DNA of 64,000 nt from Chryseobacterium aurantiacum (lineage in GTDB: Bacteria; Bacteroidota; Bacteroidia; Flavobacteriales; Weeksellaceae), in contig NZ_PXUE01000006.1 of the NCBI RefSeq assembly GCF_003020585.1, positions 124,001 through 188,000 of the forward strand, in the 5' to 3' direction. Below the pieces are notes generated by a model, which was not told the DNA's origin, did no database searches, and was given only the letters and a program-made list of their open reading frames with translations. Below, piece by piece: positions 43,512 to 50,402 of this stretch. A program made the translations under genes and the position numbers. Position 1 is the stretch's first letter. Every line of letters begins with the position of its first letter.

Positions 43512-44255
43512 ATGATCAAAACGGTTATTATCGAAGACGAAAAACCGGCTTCAAGGAAATTAGAAAGAATGTTAAGTAACTTTCCTGAAATTGAAGTAGT
43601 TGCTAAAATTGAATCTGTAGAAGAGGGAGTAGCCTGGTTTTCTGAAAACGAACATCCCCAGTTGATCTTTTCAGACATTGTTCTGGGAGACGGCCTGTCG
43701 TTCGATATCTTTGAAAAAGTCCCTACCAAAGGGTTTATCATTTATACAACCGCCTTTGATCAATATACGTTAAAAGCCTTTAAACTAAACAGTATAGATT
43801 ATCTTTTGAAACCAATCCTTGAAGAAGATCTTGCAGGTGCTGTAGAAAAATTTAAGTCATTTATTCCAGCCAATGATGCCATCGGTTCGCAGGATATAAA
43901 GCAGCTGATCAGGAAAGAAAAATCTACCCTTTCCAGAGTTTTGGTAAAGATTGGATATAATTTGAAAATTGTTCAGGCTCAGGAAATAAGCTGCTTTTTC
44001 AGTGAAAATAAGATTGTCTATCTGCAAACAGAAGATCGTACTTATCCGTCAGATTTTACGCTGGATGAGCTGGAGGATCTTTTGGATGAGAAAACGTTTT
44101 TCCGTGTCAATAGGCAGTTTATTATCAATTCTGATTATATAAAAAACATTCATACCTCACCTTATTACAAAGTTGACCTTGAATTTCAGCCACAGGAAGA
44201 AATTACCGTTAGCAGAGATCGGGTTAAAGATTTCAAAGACTGGCTTGTAAGCTAA
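43512..44255 (+). CDS. LytTR-family response regulator
   Basis: A 247-residue regulator. The receiver domain (1-120) has the acidic pair E8/D9, the phospho-acceptor Asp55 in LIFSDIVLGDG, Thr near 85 (YTTAFDQY) and Lys in LLKPI. The LytTR DNA-binding domain (about 140-245) contains IVYLQTEDRTYPSDFTLDEL and FFRVNRQFIIN. It is the natural partner of the LytS-type kinase upstream. The repeats at three nearby promoters match the known binding pattern of this domain class, which argues that it controls the kinase, the 2TM genes and the TonB receptor. Confidence 0.93.
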   Translation: MIKTVIIEDEKPASRKLERMLSNFPEIEVVAKIESVEEGVAWFSENEHPQLIFSDIVLGDGLSFDIFEKVPTKGFIIYTTAFDQYTLKAFKLNSIDYLLKPILEEDLAGAVEKFKSFIPANDAIGSQDIKQLIRKEKSTLSRVLVKIGYNLKIVQAQEISCFFSENKIVYLQTEDRTYPSDFTLDELEDLLDEKTFFRVNRQFIINSDYIKNIHTSPYYKVDLEFQPQEEITVSRDRVKDFKDWLVS

Positions 44256-44285
44256 AACTCATTCAATAACCTTAAAAACACTACC

Positions 44286-44339
44286 ATGGACCTCTTATTA
44301 TTACTTTTTAAGCTTTTTCTCTCTATTTTTTATCCCTGA
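44286..44339 (+). CDS. Possible 17-residue hydrophobic peptide
   Basis: An ATG 30 bp after the regulator stop opens the frame MDLLLLLFKLFLSIFYP, ended by TGA. The composition (Leu/Phe-rich, one Lys, C-terminal Tyr-Pro) is that of a one-helix membrane micropeptide, and the position suits a last gene of the 2TM operon. There is no independent support; a chance frame in AT-rich DNA is quite possible. Confidence 0.3.
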   Translation: MDLLLLLFKLFLSIFYP

Positions 44340-45593
44340 TCATGATCGGATGTAAAAATCGGCTGCAGAGTTCATAACCGCATGAAAGGCTTCTGTAACT
44401 TCCGTCTTGTGCTTATGAGCCAGAGGGAAAGGAACCATGTGTGAGTAATCAAAAGGAAAATCCTTGATCTCAACTTCCACCGTGATGTTTCGGTAGCCAC
44501 CCTGCAGGGTATTTAATGCTTCCATTGGAGGCGCAACAGTATCTTTTTCCAATACAAAAGCCTTTACCTGAAATTGGATTTCAGAAATTCTGTCCTCTCT
44601 TTCCTTTTGGAAATAATTATATCTGAGCATCTTTTTGAACCAGCTTTCCTGAGGATGGAGATCATCATCCTGATAATGCTTCAACCTGTTATCAAACTTA
44701 AAATCTGAACTTAATAGCTCTGTAAAAACAGACTGCATTTTAATTGTGGCCTGAGAATCCATAATGTATTTTGAGATTGGAAACATCCTGTCAATAGTCA
44801 TCCCTCCGCAAAAACAGAAGACCTTGGAGGAGGTGAAGAATCTATAGGGATCTGCCATTTTAATAATCAGGGAAAGGAAAGAACCAATAGAATACCCAAA
44901 CAAATCCAGGCTTGCATCCGCAGATATGCTTTTTATTTTATCTGCTTTAATTTTCTTTATCACTTCAATAATGTCAGAATAGGTCTGTAATCCTGACCAA
45001 AAGATTCTTTGTGGGTGAGCTTCCAGCCTTGAGCTTATCGCTGCATTTACATAGGAGAAATGAGTGTTTTCCGGATATTTTCCCTTTCGGAATTTTACAA
45101 TTTCCATCATATGATGACGGTCACTCCAGATGGCTTCGGCACGATCCATATGAAAGGCGATGGGAAACAGTATAACAGCTTTTTTTGTTTTTTGAGCCAA
45201 CTCATAGGCCCATGGAAGATATTTGTCCCATTTCTTTTCATTCAGCCCATGAAAAAAAATAATACAGCCATTAGCCGTTTCTACATCAGCTCTTTTCAGA
45301 ATATGGTACTCAAATTTTTTATTGCATTCAATATCAATATCTTTAATATCAACAGAGGGCTGATGGTATACCAAAAACGAACTTTCATTGGTTTCCAAAG
45401 ATTGATGATGCTTTGGACAGGTTAGATTTTCAGAGCCATGAAGTAAATCTGAAACCTTAGATTCAAAAGGGATAGATTCAATAGTTATATTTAAATCTTC
45501 AATTTCAATCATCTCTTTTTTGGAATCAAAATGATCCTTCAAAACTTCATACAATTCATAATATTCCATAACAAGATAATTGGGGTTCATCAT
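44340..45593 (-). CDS. Alpha/beta-hydrolase-like protein (DUF6051-type)
   Basis: A 417-residue cytosolic protein. CIIFFHGLNEKKWDKYLPWAYELA near residue 110 is the oxyanion-loop strand of an alpha/beta hydrolase, FGYSIGSFLS near 235 is the nucleophile elbow GxSxG, and SHMVPFPLAHKH near 385 could provide the catalytic His. I recall this combination as the DUF6051 family of Bacteroidetes; no substrate is known. It converges on the 2TM operon, its stop abutting the 17-codon frame. Confidence 0.72.
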   Translation of the reverse strand: MMNPNYLVMEYYELYEVLKDHFDSKKEMIEIEDLNITIESIPFESKVSDLLHGSENLTCPKHHQSLETNESSFLVYHQPSVDIKDIDIECNKKFEYHILKRADVETANGCIIFFHGLNEKKWDKYLPWAYELAQKTKKAVILFPIAFHMDRAEAIWSDRHHMMEIVKFRKGKYPENTHFSYVNAAISSRLEAHPQRIFWSGLQTYSDIIEVIKKIKADKIKSISADASLDLFGYSIGSFLSLIIKMADPYRFFTSSKVFCFCGGMTIDRMFPISKYIMDSQATIKMQSVFTELLSSDFKFDNRLKHYQDDDLHPQESWFKKMLRYNYFQKEREDRISEIQFQVKAFVLEKDTVAPPMEALNTLQGGYRNITVEVEIKDFPFDYSHMVPFPLAHKHKTEVTEAFHAVMNSAADFYIRS

Positions 45594-45678
45594 TAAAACA
45601 ATTAAGATAGATAATTATTATGGTAAAGTGTTGATTTTAAAAGCTTAAAAGTATTCTAGACATAGGAGAAAAAAATAA

Positions 45679-45702
45679 CCCCGAAATAAAATTGTTTCGG
45701 GG
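45679..45702 (-). terminator. Strong hairpin terminator on the reverse strand
   Basis: A perfect 8-bp stem, CCCCGAAA / TTTCGGGG, with an 8-nt loop, followed on the reverse strand by TTATTTTTTT. It stands 213 bp beyond the end of the reverse-strand 298-residue gene, too far to be its natural 3' end unless the 3' UTR is long. Confidence 0.8.
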
Positions 45703-45790
45703 GAGGCGTGATGAATAGAAATTGATGTTTATTTCTTGTCTTTTTGCTCTGTTTTGTTACATATTTTTTTAGGGTTATTTTATCCCGTTA
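45679..45790 (-). ncRNA. Candidate small RNA (promoter-like element plus terminator, no ORF)
   Basis: On the reverse strand the element TGTAAC...GTCATA at 45816-45793 has a near copy placed just before the small gene at 48295. Downstream of the copy here there is no gene, only about 80-100 bases containing ATGTAA, then the terminator. This would give a short RNA of about 90-110 nt. The start of the element also resembles the 5' end of the 48295 gene, so it could equally be a decayed duplicate of that gene's upstream region. Confidence 0.28.
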
Positions 45791-45824
45791 AATATGACAA
45801 TTCAGAATACGTTACAGAAAAATT
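45761..45824 (-). repeat. Shared intergenic element, copy A
   Basis: About 60 bp closely matching 48299-48361. Common bases on the plus strand are TATGACAATT (45793) and ATACGTTACA (GTTACA at 45811), 18 bp apart in both copies, with similar AT-rich flanks. It may be a promoter or operator; read on the reverse strand it has a TGTAAC...GTCATA arrangement. Confidence 0.6.
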
Positions 45825-45914
45825 TTAAAACTTTATTGCTTCATTTAAATATACTTTGAGCAATGTGAAATTAGAATTATTTCGAATTTATTTCCTGAAT
45901 AATGATCCTTTTAA

Positions 45915-46811
45915 CTATCTGTAATCAATTCTGTTAGATTCAGTGTCCTCAAGTTGTTTAATAATAGATTCAGGAATCTCATCACTATCGATAGGAAAGC
46001 TTATAGAATCGGAAATAAAGTTCTTTCTGTCTGCTTTCTGAAAGATTTCAAATAAGGCGATGGGCTCCTGATTAAAACTGATGCAGGTGCTTACAAAGTG
46101 AAGCTCGTGAAGCTTATAATCAGGATTCTTAAGTTTTTCCTTTATATCTTTTATTCTCGAAATAAAGTGTCTTTGCCTGATGAATGTATTGCTATTCATG
46201 ATAATAAAAACATAATCAGAATAAGCCGTGACTTTCCCAAAATATTTATGATGGTCACCACCGCTTCTTTCGATAAAATACTCTCCCGTAGTTTCAGACT
46301 TATAAATTTCCATGGCAGAGCGCCACATTCTGTCTTCTTTAGCTTGTGTAGGGTTTTCAGGAAGATTTCTGTTGTAGGAATACCAACATCCTACTAAACG
46401 ATCCAATAAGGTGGTATTCAGCTTTACATTATTCATATCAATTTTAAGATCATTAAAATTGAAAGCCTCCGTATTGGAATTAACAAAGTCAATGTAGTTA
46501 GAATATCCCAAAACCTTGACAATCAGACTTAATTTTGCCAAATTTGGTCTGCTTAAAATAGCATTCTCATTCTGATGGAACTTCTTTAATTTGTTGATAA
46601 TCAAATGTTCATAAAGGTAGTTGAAACCCAGAAGATCCGGATTCTTTTTTATCCCTTTCTCAGATTGATCATTGGTAATAAGTTCATTAAGCTCTGCACA
46701 GATGTAGGACCATTCTGTTTTGGTTACGTCTTCCCAATGGTTTTTCTTTAAAAATTGACGGCCTAAGAAATTCATCAACTTCTCAAGATGTAGTATATCT
46801 TCCTTTTTCAT
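45915..46811 (-). CDS. Protein of unknown function
   Basis: A 298-residue soluble protein without signal peptide. Residues 1-120 are helical (LEKLMNFLGRQFLKK, EHLIINKLKKFHQ, LSLIVKVLGYSNYIDFVNS). Residues about 135-270 are predicted beta-rich (RLVGCWYSYNRNLP, TGEYFIERSGGDHHKYFGKVTAYSDYVFIIM). The split suggests a helical adaptor followed by a beta-barrel-like sensor domain. I do not recognise the family. It diverges from the Gly/Cys-tailed protein gene. Confidence 0.7.
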   Translation of the reverse strand: MKKEDILHLEKLMNFLGRQFLKKNHWEDVTKTEWSYICAELNELITNDQSEKGIKKNPDLLGFNYLYEHLIINKLKKFHQNENAILSRPNLAKLSLIVKVLGYSNYIDFVNSNTEAFNFNDLKIDMNNVKLNTTLLDRLVGCWYSYNRNLPENPTQAKEDRMWRSAMEIYKSETTGEYFIERSGGDHHKYFGKVTAYSDYVFIIMNSNTFIRQRHFISRIKDIKEKLKNPDYKLHELHFVSTCISFNQEPIALFEIFQKADRKNFISDSISFPIDSDEIPESIIKQLEDTESNRIDYR

Positions 46812-46928
46812 CTGTTATTATTTTTACAAGACTAATTTAAGATTTTTATCAGACTAAAGAATACTATAGAAAGACTTTTATATTGTAAAATCCATTGACA
46901 TTTGAGTAGAAAAACAAAAGTTAGAACA

Positions 46929-47666
46929 ATGGAAACAAGAATGTTATTAAAAGATGAGTCCCTTTGGAACAGAATTCAGGGATTTTCACTGGACGCTCCG
47001 GATGCTGATTTTCCTTTTTCGAAAAAGCTGGCAAAAGAAGAAAACTGGAGCCTTGATTTTGCCCGAAGGGCTATAGATGAATACAAAAAGTTTGTGTATC
47101 TGTGCTGTATTCTTCCCAATGGAGCTTCCCCAAGCAAAATAGTAGATAAAGTATGGCATATGCATCTGATCTATACCCAGAACTATTGGGAGGATTTTTG
47201 TCCGAATATTCTAAAAAAGGCATTGCATCACCATCCGTCAAAAGGAGGATTCAAAGAAAATAGCAAGCATCGGCATTGGTTTACGAATACCTTAGAAAAC
47301 TACAAAGAAATTTTTCAGTCTGAAGCTCCCCAGGAAATCTGGTATGAACAGAAGAAAGTTAATTGTAAGGGCAACTGGTGGCGAAGATTGCGGCTGATTC
47401 CCTTTTTTATCTTCCTTTTTCTGCTGTCATCCTGTCTTGGTGAGATTATAGGAACTGTAACATCTATAGTTTTTAGTATGTTGGGAATTTTTGCCTTTGG
47501 AATTGTAATTTCTTTAATTCAGAATGTAAATGTAAATGGAAAAAAGAATAAAGATTCAGATTCAAGTTGTGGAGGAAGCAGCTGTAGTGGAGGAGGAAGT
47601 AGTTGTAGCGGTGGGGGAAGCTGCGGTGGTGGATGTGGTGGTTGCGGAGGCGGATGTGGAGGATAA
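46929..47666 (+). CDS. Glycine-rich-domain-like membrane protein with Cys/Gly tail
   Basis: With the ATG at 46929, a 245-residue protein. The N-terminal 150 residues match the GRDP-like fold: SLDFARRAIDEYKKFVYLC, then KIVDKVWHMHLIYTQNYWEDFC with the His residues characteristic of the family, then a further basic helix. Two membrane helices follow at about 157-176 and 180-205. The last 30 residues are a Ser-Cys-Gly tail of repeated SCSGGG and CGGGCGGCGGGCGG-type units with 11 Cys. Such tails are thought to bind metal or be anchored; no function is established. A TTG 27 bp upstream is in frame but less likely. Confidence 0.78.
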   Translation: METRMLLKDESLWNRIQGFSLDAPDADFPFSKKLAKEENWSLDFARRAIDEYKKFVYLCCILPNGASPSKIVDKVWHMHLIYTQNYWEDFCPNILKKALHHHPSKGGFKENSKHRHWFTNTLENYKEIFQSEAPQEIWYEQKKVNCKGNWWRRLRLIPFFIFLFLLSSCLGEIIGTVTSIVFSMLGIFAFGIVISLIQNVNVNGKKNKDSDSSCGGSSCSGGGSSCSGGGSCGGGCGGCGGGCGG

Positions 47667-47678
47667 AAAAGAATACTT

Positions 47679-48032
47679 ATGAAAAAGATAATCATCCACT
47701 TAGTTCCCATTGTGATAAGCTTTCTATGGCTTATCGAAACCTGCCACACATTTAATCCGTTTACCCTGAAAGGTCCGGGATTTCTAAAGTTTTATTTACT
47801 CCTTTTACTTGGGTTTTATTCTTCAATTTTTATTTTAAAATTACTGAAACAAACCATTTCGAAAACCACACTTTATTGGATGCTGCTCATCTTCGTGGTG
47901 GGAATCATAAAGGTGATAAGAGGAATATTATTAGGAAAGCCTGTCGGATTTTTAGTGATGATACTAATTTTGGAATGTATTGTAATACTATTGTTTAAGT
48001 TATTCTATGTAAAGAATAAAATTAAGAAGTAA
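47679..48032 (+). CDS. Small four-helix membrane protein of unknown function
   Basis: A 117-residue protein with about four hydrophobic stretches (residues 5-22, 33-52, 65-85, 93-112) and a basic C-terminus (YVKNKIKK). It begins 12 bp after the Gly/Cys-tailed protein, so it is probably its operon partner in the same membrane. No family recognised. Confidence 0.65.
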   Translation: MKKIIIHLVPIVISFLWLIETCHTFNPFTLKGPGFLKFYLLLLLGFYSSIFILKLLKQTISKTTLYWMLLIFVVGIIKVIRGILLGKPVGFLVMILILECIVILLFKLFYVKNKIKK

Positions 48033-48045
48033 TATCAAAAACAAA

Positions 48046-48068
48046 CCCGAAACAAAAACTGCTTCGGG
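48046..48068. terminator. Weak bidirectional terminator
   Basis: A 6-bp stem, CCCGAA / TTCGGG, with a long loop and A/T-rich flanks, between two converging small membrane-protein genes. Confidence 0.4.
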
Positions 48069-48088
48069 CTTTATATTAATTGTTGAAA

Positions 48089-48295
48089 TTAATTATTTTC
48101 CTGATTATCCTTTGCCGGTTTATGGCCATATTTTCGGACCATAATAGAGGTTAGGACTACTAAAATAAGGCTTATTCCAATGTTTGAGTTATCGGGATGA
48201 ACAATTGCCTGATAAAGATTATAACCAAAAACAGCAGATACTAAAGCGATCAGAATATTATTGGCATAAGCGTACTGGTTTGTTGAAGTTTTCAT
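48089..48295 (-). CDS. Small two-helix membrane protein
   Basis: A 68-residue protein: short N-terminus, membrane helices at about 12-30 and 38-53 (NNILIALVSAVFGYNLYQAI and ISLILVVLTSIMV), charged C-terminal tail. Unknown function. Its upstream 60 bp are nearly the same as an intergenic element 2.5 kb away (45761-45824). Confidence 0.6.
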   Translation of the reverse strand: MKTSTNQYAYANNILIALVSAVFGYNLYQAIVHPDNSNIGISLILVVLTSIMVRKYGHKPAKDNQENN

Positions 48296-48298
48296 AAT

Positions 48299-48361
48299 GA
48301 TATTTTTTATTGTTATTTATCCAGTAAGTATGACAATTTAACATACGTTACAAAAAAATCA
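48299..48361 (-). repeat. Shared intergenic element, copy B
   Basis: Matches copy A at 45761-45824. On the reverse strand it reads TGTAAC, 12 bases, GTCATAC, with an inverted GTATG...CATAC inside, and ends only 4 bp before the start of the 68-residue gene. It is therefore most likely the promoter/operator of that gene. Confidence 0.6.
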
Positions 48362-48399
48362 AAAATATCTTTAATTAAAACTAAACTTCAAAATACACT

Positions 48400-49587
48400 C
48401 TACGAGATCACTCCACTTCCAATAAGTTCATCATCAATATACCATGATGCAAACTGTCCTTCAGCAATGGCAGATTGAGGGTCCTCAAATTCAACATAAA
48501 AACCATCTTCAAACTGATAAAGAGTTGCTTTCTGTAAAGACTGTCTGTATCTGAATCTTGCCAATACTTCCATAGATTCTCCATTCTTCAGCTTCATATC
48601 TTCACGAACCCAATGCAATTCAGAGTTGTCAATTTTTAAAGCTTTTTTATAAAGGCCAGGGAACTGATTTCCTTCTCCTACAAAAATAATATTGTTTTCC
48701 ATGTCTCTGGATACAATAAAACAGCTTTCTTTGTGTCCACCAATGCCTAGCCCTCTACTTTGTCCAATAGTGAAAAATTGAGCGCCTTGATGCTTTCCGA
48801 TTACCTTTCCGTCAGCCTTTTTATAGTCGATTTTTCTTGAAAGAAATTCAAGTTCCTCTTTTTTGGATGTGAAAGTAGGTTTTTCTTCAGCAAATAATGG
48901 TGAATCTTTGAAGATCTCAACAATTTCACCCTCATTGGGTTTAAGTTGTTGTTGTAAGAACTGAGGAAGGCTTACTTTTCCAATGAAGCACAACCCTTGG
49001 GAATCCTTTTTATCAGCCGTTACTAGGCCTATTTCTTTTGCAATTTCTCTTACCTGAGGCTTCGTAAGCTCTCCAATAGGAAATAAGGCTTTAGACAACT
49101 GGTCCTGGCTTAGCTGACAAAGAAAATAGGATTGGTCCTTATTATTATCTTTTCCGGCAAGAAGATGAAAAATTTCCTTACCATTTTCATCCGAAGTTGA
49201 ATTGACTCTTGCATAGTGTCCTGTAGCTACCTTATCGGCACCTAAAGACATTGCCGTTTTCATAAAAACATCGAATTTTACTTCTCTGTTACACAAAACA
49301 TCAGGATTCGGTGTTCTTCCTTTTTGATACTCATCGAACATATAATCTACAATACGTTCTTTGTAAAGATCGCTCATATCTATAACCTGGAAAGGAATTC
49401 CCAGTTTTTGGGCCACCATCAGAGCATCATTGCTATCCTCAATCCAAGGACATTCATCTTCTAATGTTACGGAAGCATCATTCCAGTTTCTCATAAACAA
49501 GGCAACTACTTCATGGCCTTGCTGTTGTAGCAAATATGCTGTAACACTTGAATCTACACCTCCAGAGAGGCCTACTACTACTTTCAT
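48400..49587 (-). CDS. mnmA: tRNA-specific 2-thiouridylase MnmA
   Basis: A 395-residue tRNA thiolase. The PP-loop is GLSGGVDSSVTAYLL at residues 6-20. The catalytic Cys pair lies in NPDVLCNREVKF near 100 and QGLCFIGKV near 206. The C-terminal OB-like domain includes ARFRYRQ. With the sulfur relay it makes s2U34 on Lys, Glu and Gln tRNAs, the partner modification of MnmG (also in this window). Monocistronic. Confidence 0.95.
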   Translation of the reverse strand: MKVVVGLSGGVDSSVTAYLLQQQGHEVVALFMRNWNDASVTLEDECPWIEDSNDALMVAQKLGIPFQVIDMSDLYKERIVDYMFDEYQKGRTPNPDVLCNREVKFDVFMKTAMSLGADKVATGHYARVNSTSDENGKEIFHLLAGKDNNKDQSYFLCQLSQDQLSKALFPIGELTKPQVREIAKEIGLVTADKKDSQGLCFIGKVSLPQFLQQQLKPNEGEIVEIFKDSPLFAEEKPTFTSKKEELEFLSRKIDYKKADGKVIGKHQGAQFFTIGQSRGLGIGGHKESCFIVSRDMENNIIFVGEGNQFPGLYKKALKIDNSELHWVREDMKLKNGESMEVLARFRYRQSLQKATLYQFEDGFYVEFEDPQSAIAEGQFASWYIDDELIGSGVIS

Positions 49588-49799
49588 TGTATTTCAATTT
49601 TACGAAACTCTTAACGGGAGTTCTTAGTTTGACCCGGCAAAAATACAACTAAAAAAATTCGTAAAAAAACCATAATTTTAAACATTGATAAAAACGATAG
49701 TAGTAGAAAAGATACTATTAACGAAGTTTTCAATGACAGGATGATGGTGAAAATGATGGTGATGTATCAATATCCTTAGACAAAATAAAATATTTACAT

Positions 49800-50327
49800 A
49801 TGAAAAAGTTTATTATTTCAATGGTGCTGATGATCTCAGGATCAGTTTTTTCCCAGGTTTCAATAGGTGCTCCGATGCAAGAAAATAACAAATGGACTTT
49901 TGGAGGAGGAATCGGTTTGGGGTTTGGAAGTAACAGTTCATTTTATCTGCAGGCTTCTCCAAGAGTAGGATACCGTCTTACTGAAGATCTTGAAGCAGGA
50001 GCTGTGGGAAGTATTTCTTGGCAGACTTCAGATTATTATAGATCCACCATGTTTGGGATAGGACCTTTTGTCAACTACTATATTGCGCGCTCGTTTTATT
50101 TAAGTGCGAACTTCCAACATTACTTCATCAATTATAATGATAAGTATTATGATTACAAGTATAACAGAGAAGAAAATGCATTATACCTTGGTGGAGGCTA
50201 CATGCAGAGAATAGGAAATAACTCCTTTATGCAGCTGGGATTAATGTATAATGTGCTTTGGAAAGAAAACTCAAGTGTATTTTCAAATGGATTAGTCCCT
50301 AATATCGGTTTTGTGGTAGGACTTTAA
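49800..50327 (+). CDS. Small outer-membrane beta-barrel protein
   Basis: A 175-residue protein with a signal peptide ending VFSQ and a Gly/Tyr-rich sequence in alternating hydrophobic strands (WTFGGGIGLGFGSNSSFYLQ, PRVGYRL, GPFVNYYIARSFYLSANFQHYF), consistent with an eight-strand OmpA/OmpX-size barrel. The C-terminus VGL is a little atypical, since many barrels end in Phe. The function (porin-like or structural) is unknown. Monocistronic between mnmA and clpC, with its own terminator. Confidence 0.78.
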   Translation: MKKFIISMVLMISGSVFSQVSIGAPMQENNKWTFGGGIGLGFGSNSSFYLQASPRVGYRLTEDLEAGAVGSISWQTSDYYRSTMFGIGPFVNYYIARSFYLSANFQHYFINYNDKYYDYKYNREENALYLGGGYMQRIGNNSFMQLGLMYNVLWKENSSVFSNGLVPNIGFVVGL

Positions 50328-50351
50328 TCATTGCTTTTTGCATATAAAATA

Positions 50352-50380
50352 AAAAGCACCGGAAATTTTCCGGTGCTTTT
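50352..50380. terminator. Terminator between the small barrel gene and clpC
   Basis: A 13-bp stem, AAAAGCACCGGAA / TTCCGGTGCTTTT, with a 3-nt loop between converging genes. A/T flanks on both sides allow action in either direction. Confidence 0.88.
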
Positions 50381-50402
50381 CTATTGAAATTAAATTAATT
50401 AT

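Larger units (their letters stand above)
45594..45914. other. 321-bp spacer containing a possible short terminated transcript
   Basis: Holds a 60-bp element at 45761-45824 shared with 48299-48361 and, about 60-80 bp on in the reverse direction, a strong hairpin terminator (45679-45702). No reading frame longer than a few codons lies between them. Confidence 0.6.

Noticed and set aside
47519..47749. A proline-rich reverse-strand frame
   Set aside because: It is the antisense of the Cys/Gly-rich tail of the 46929-47666 gene; composition explains it.
49741..49779. A 12-residue frame with repeated ATGATGGTG triplets before the small barrel gene
   Set aside because: Short, low complexity, and no supporting signal.
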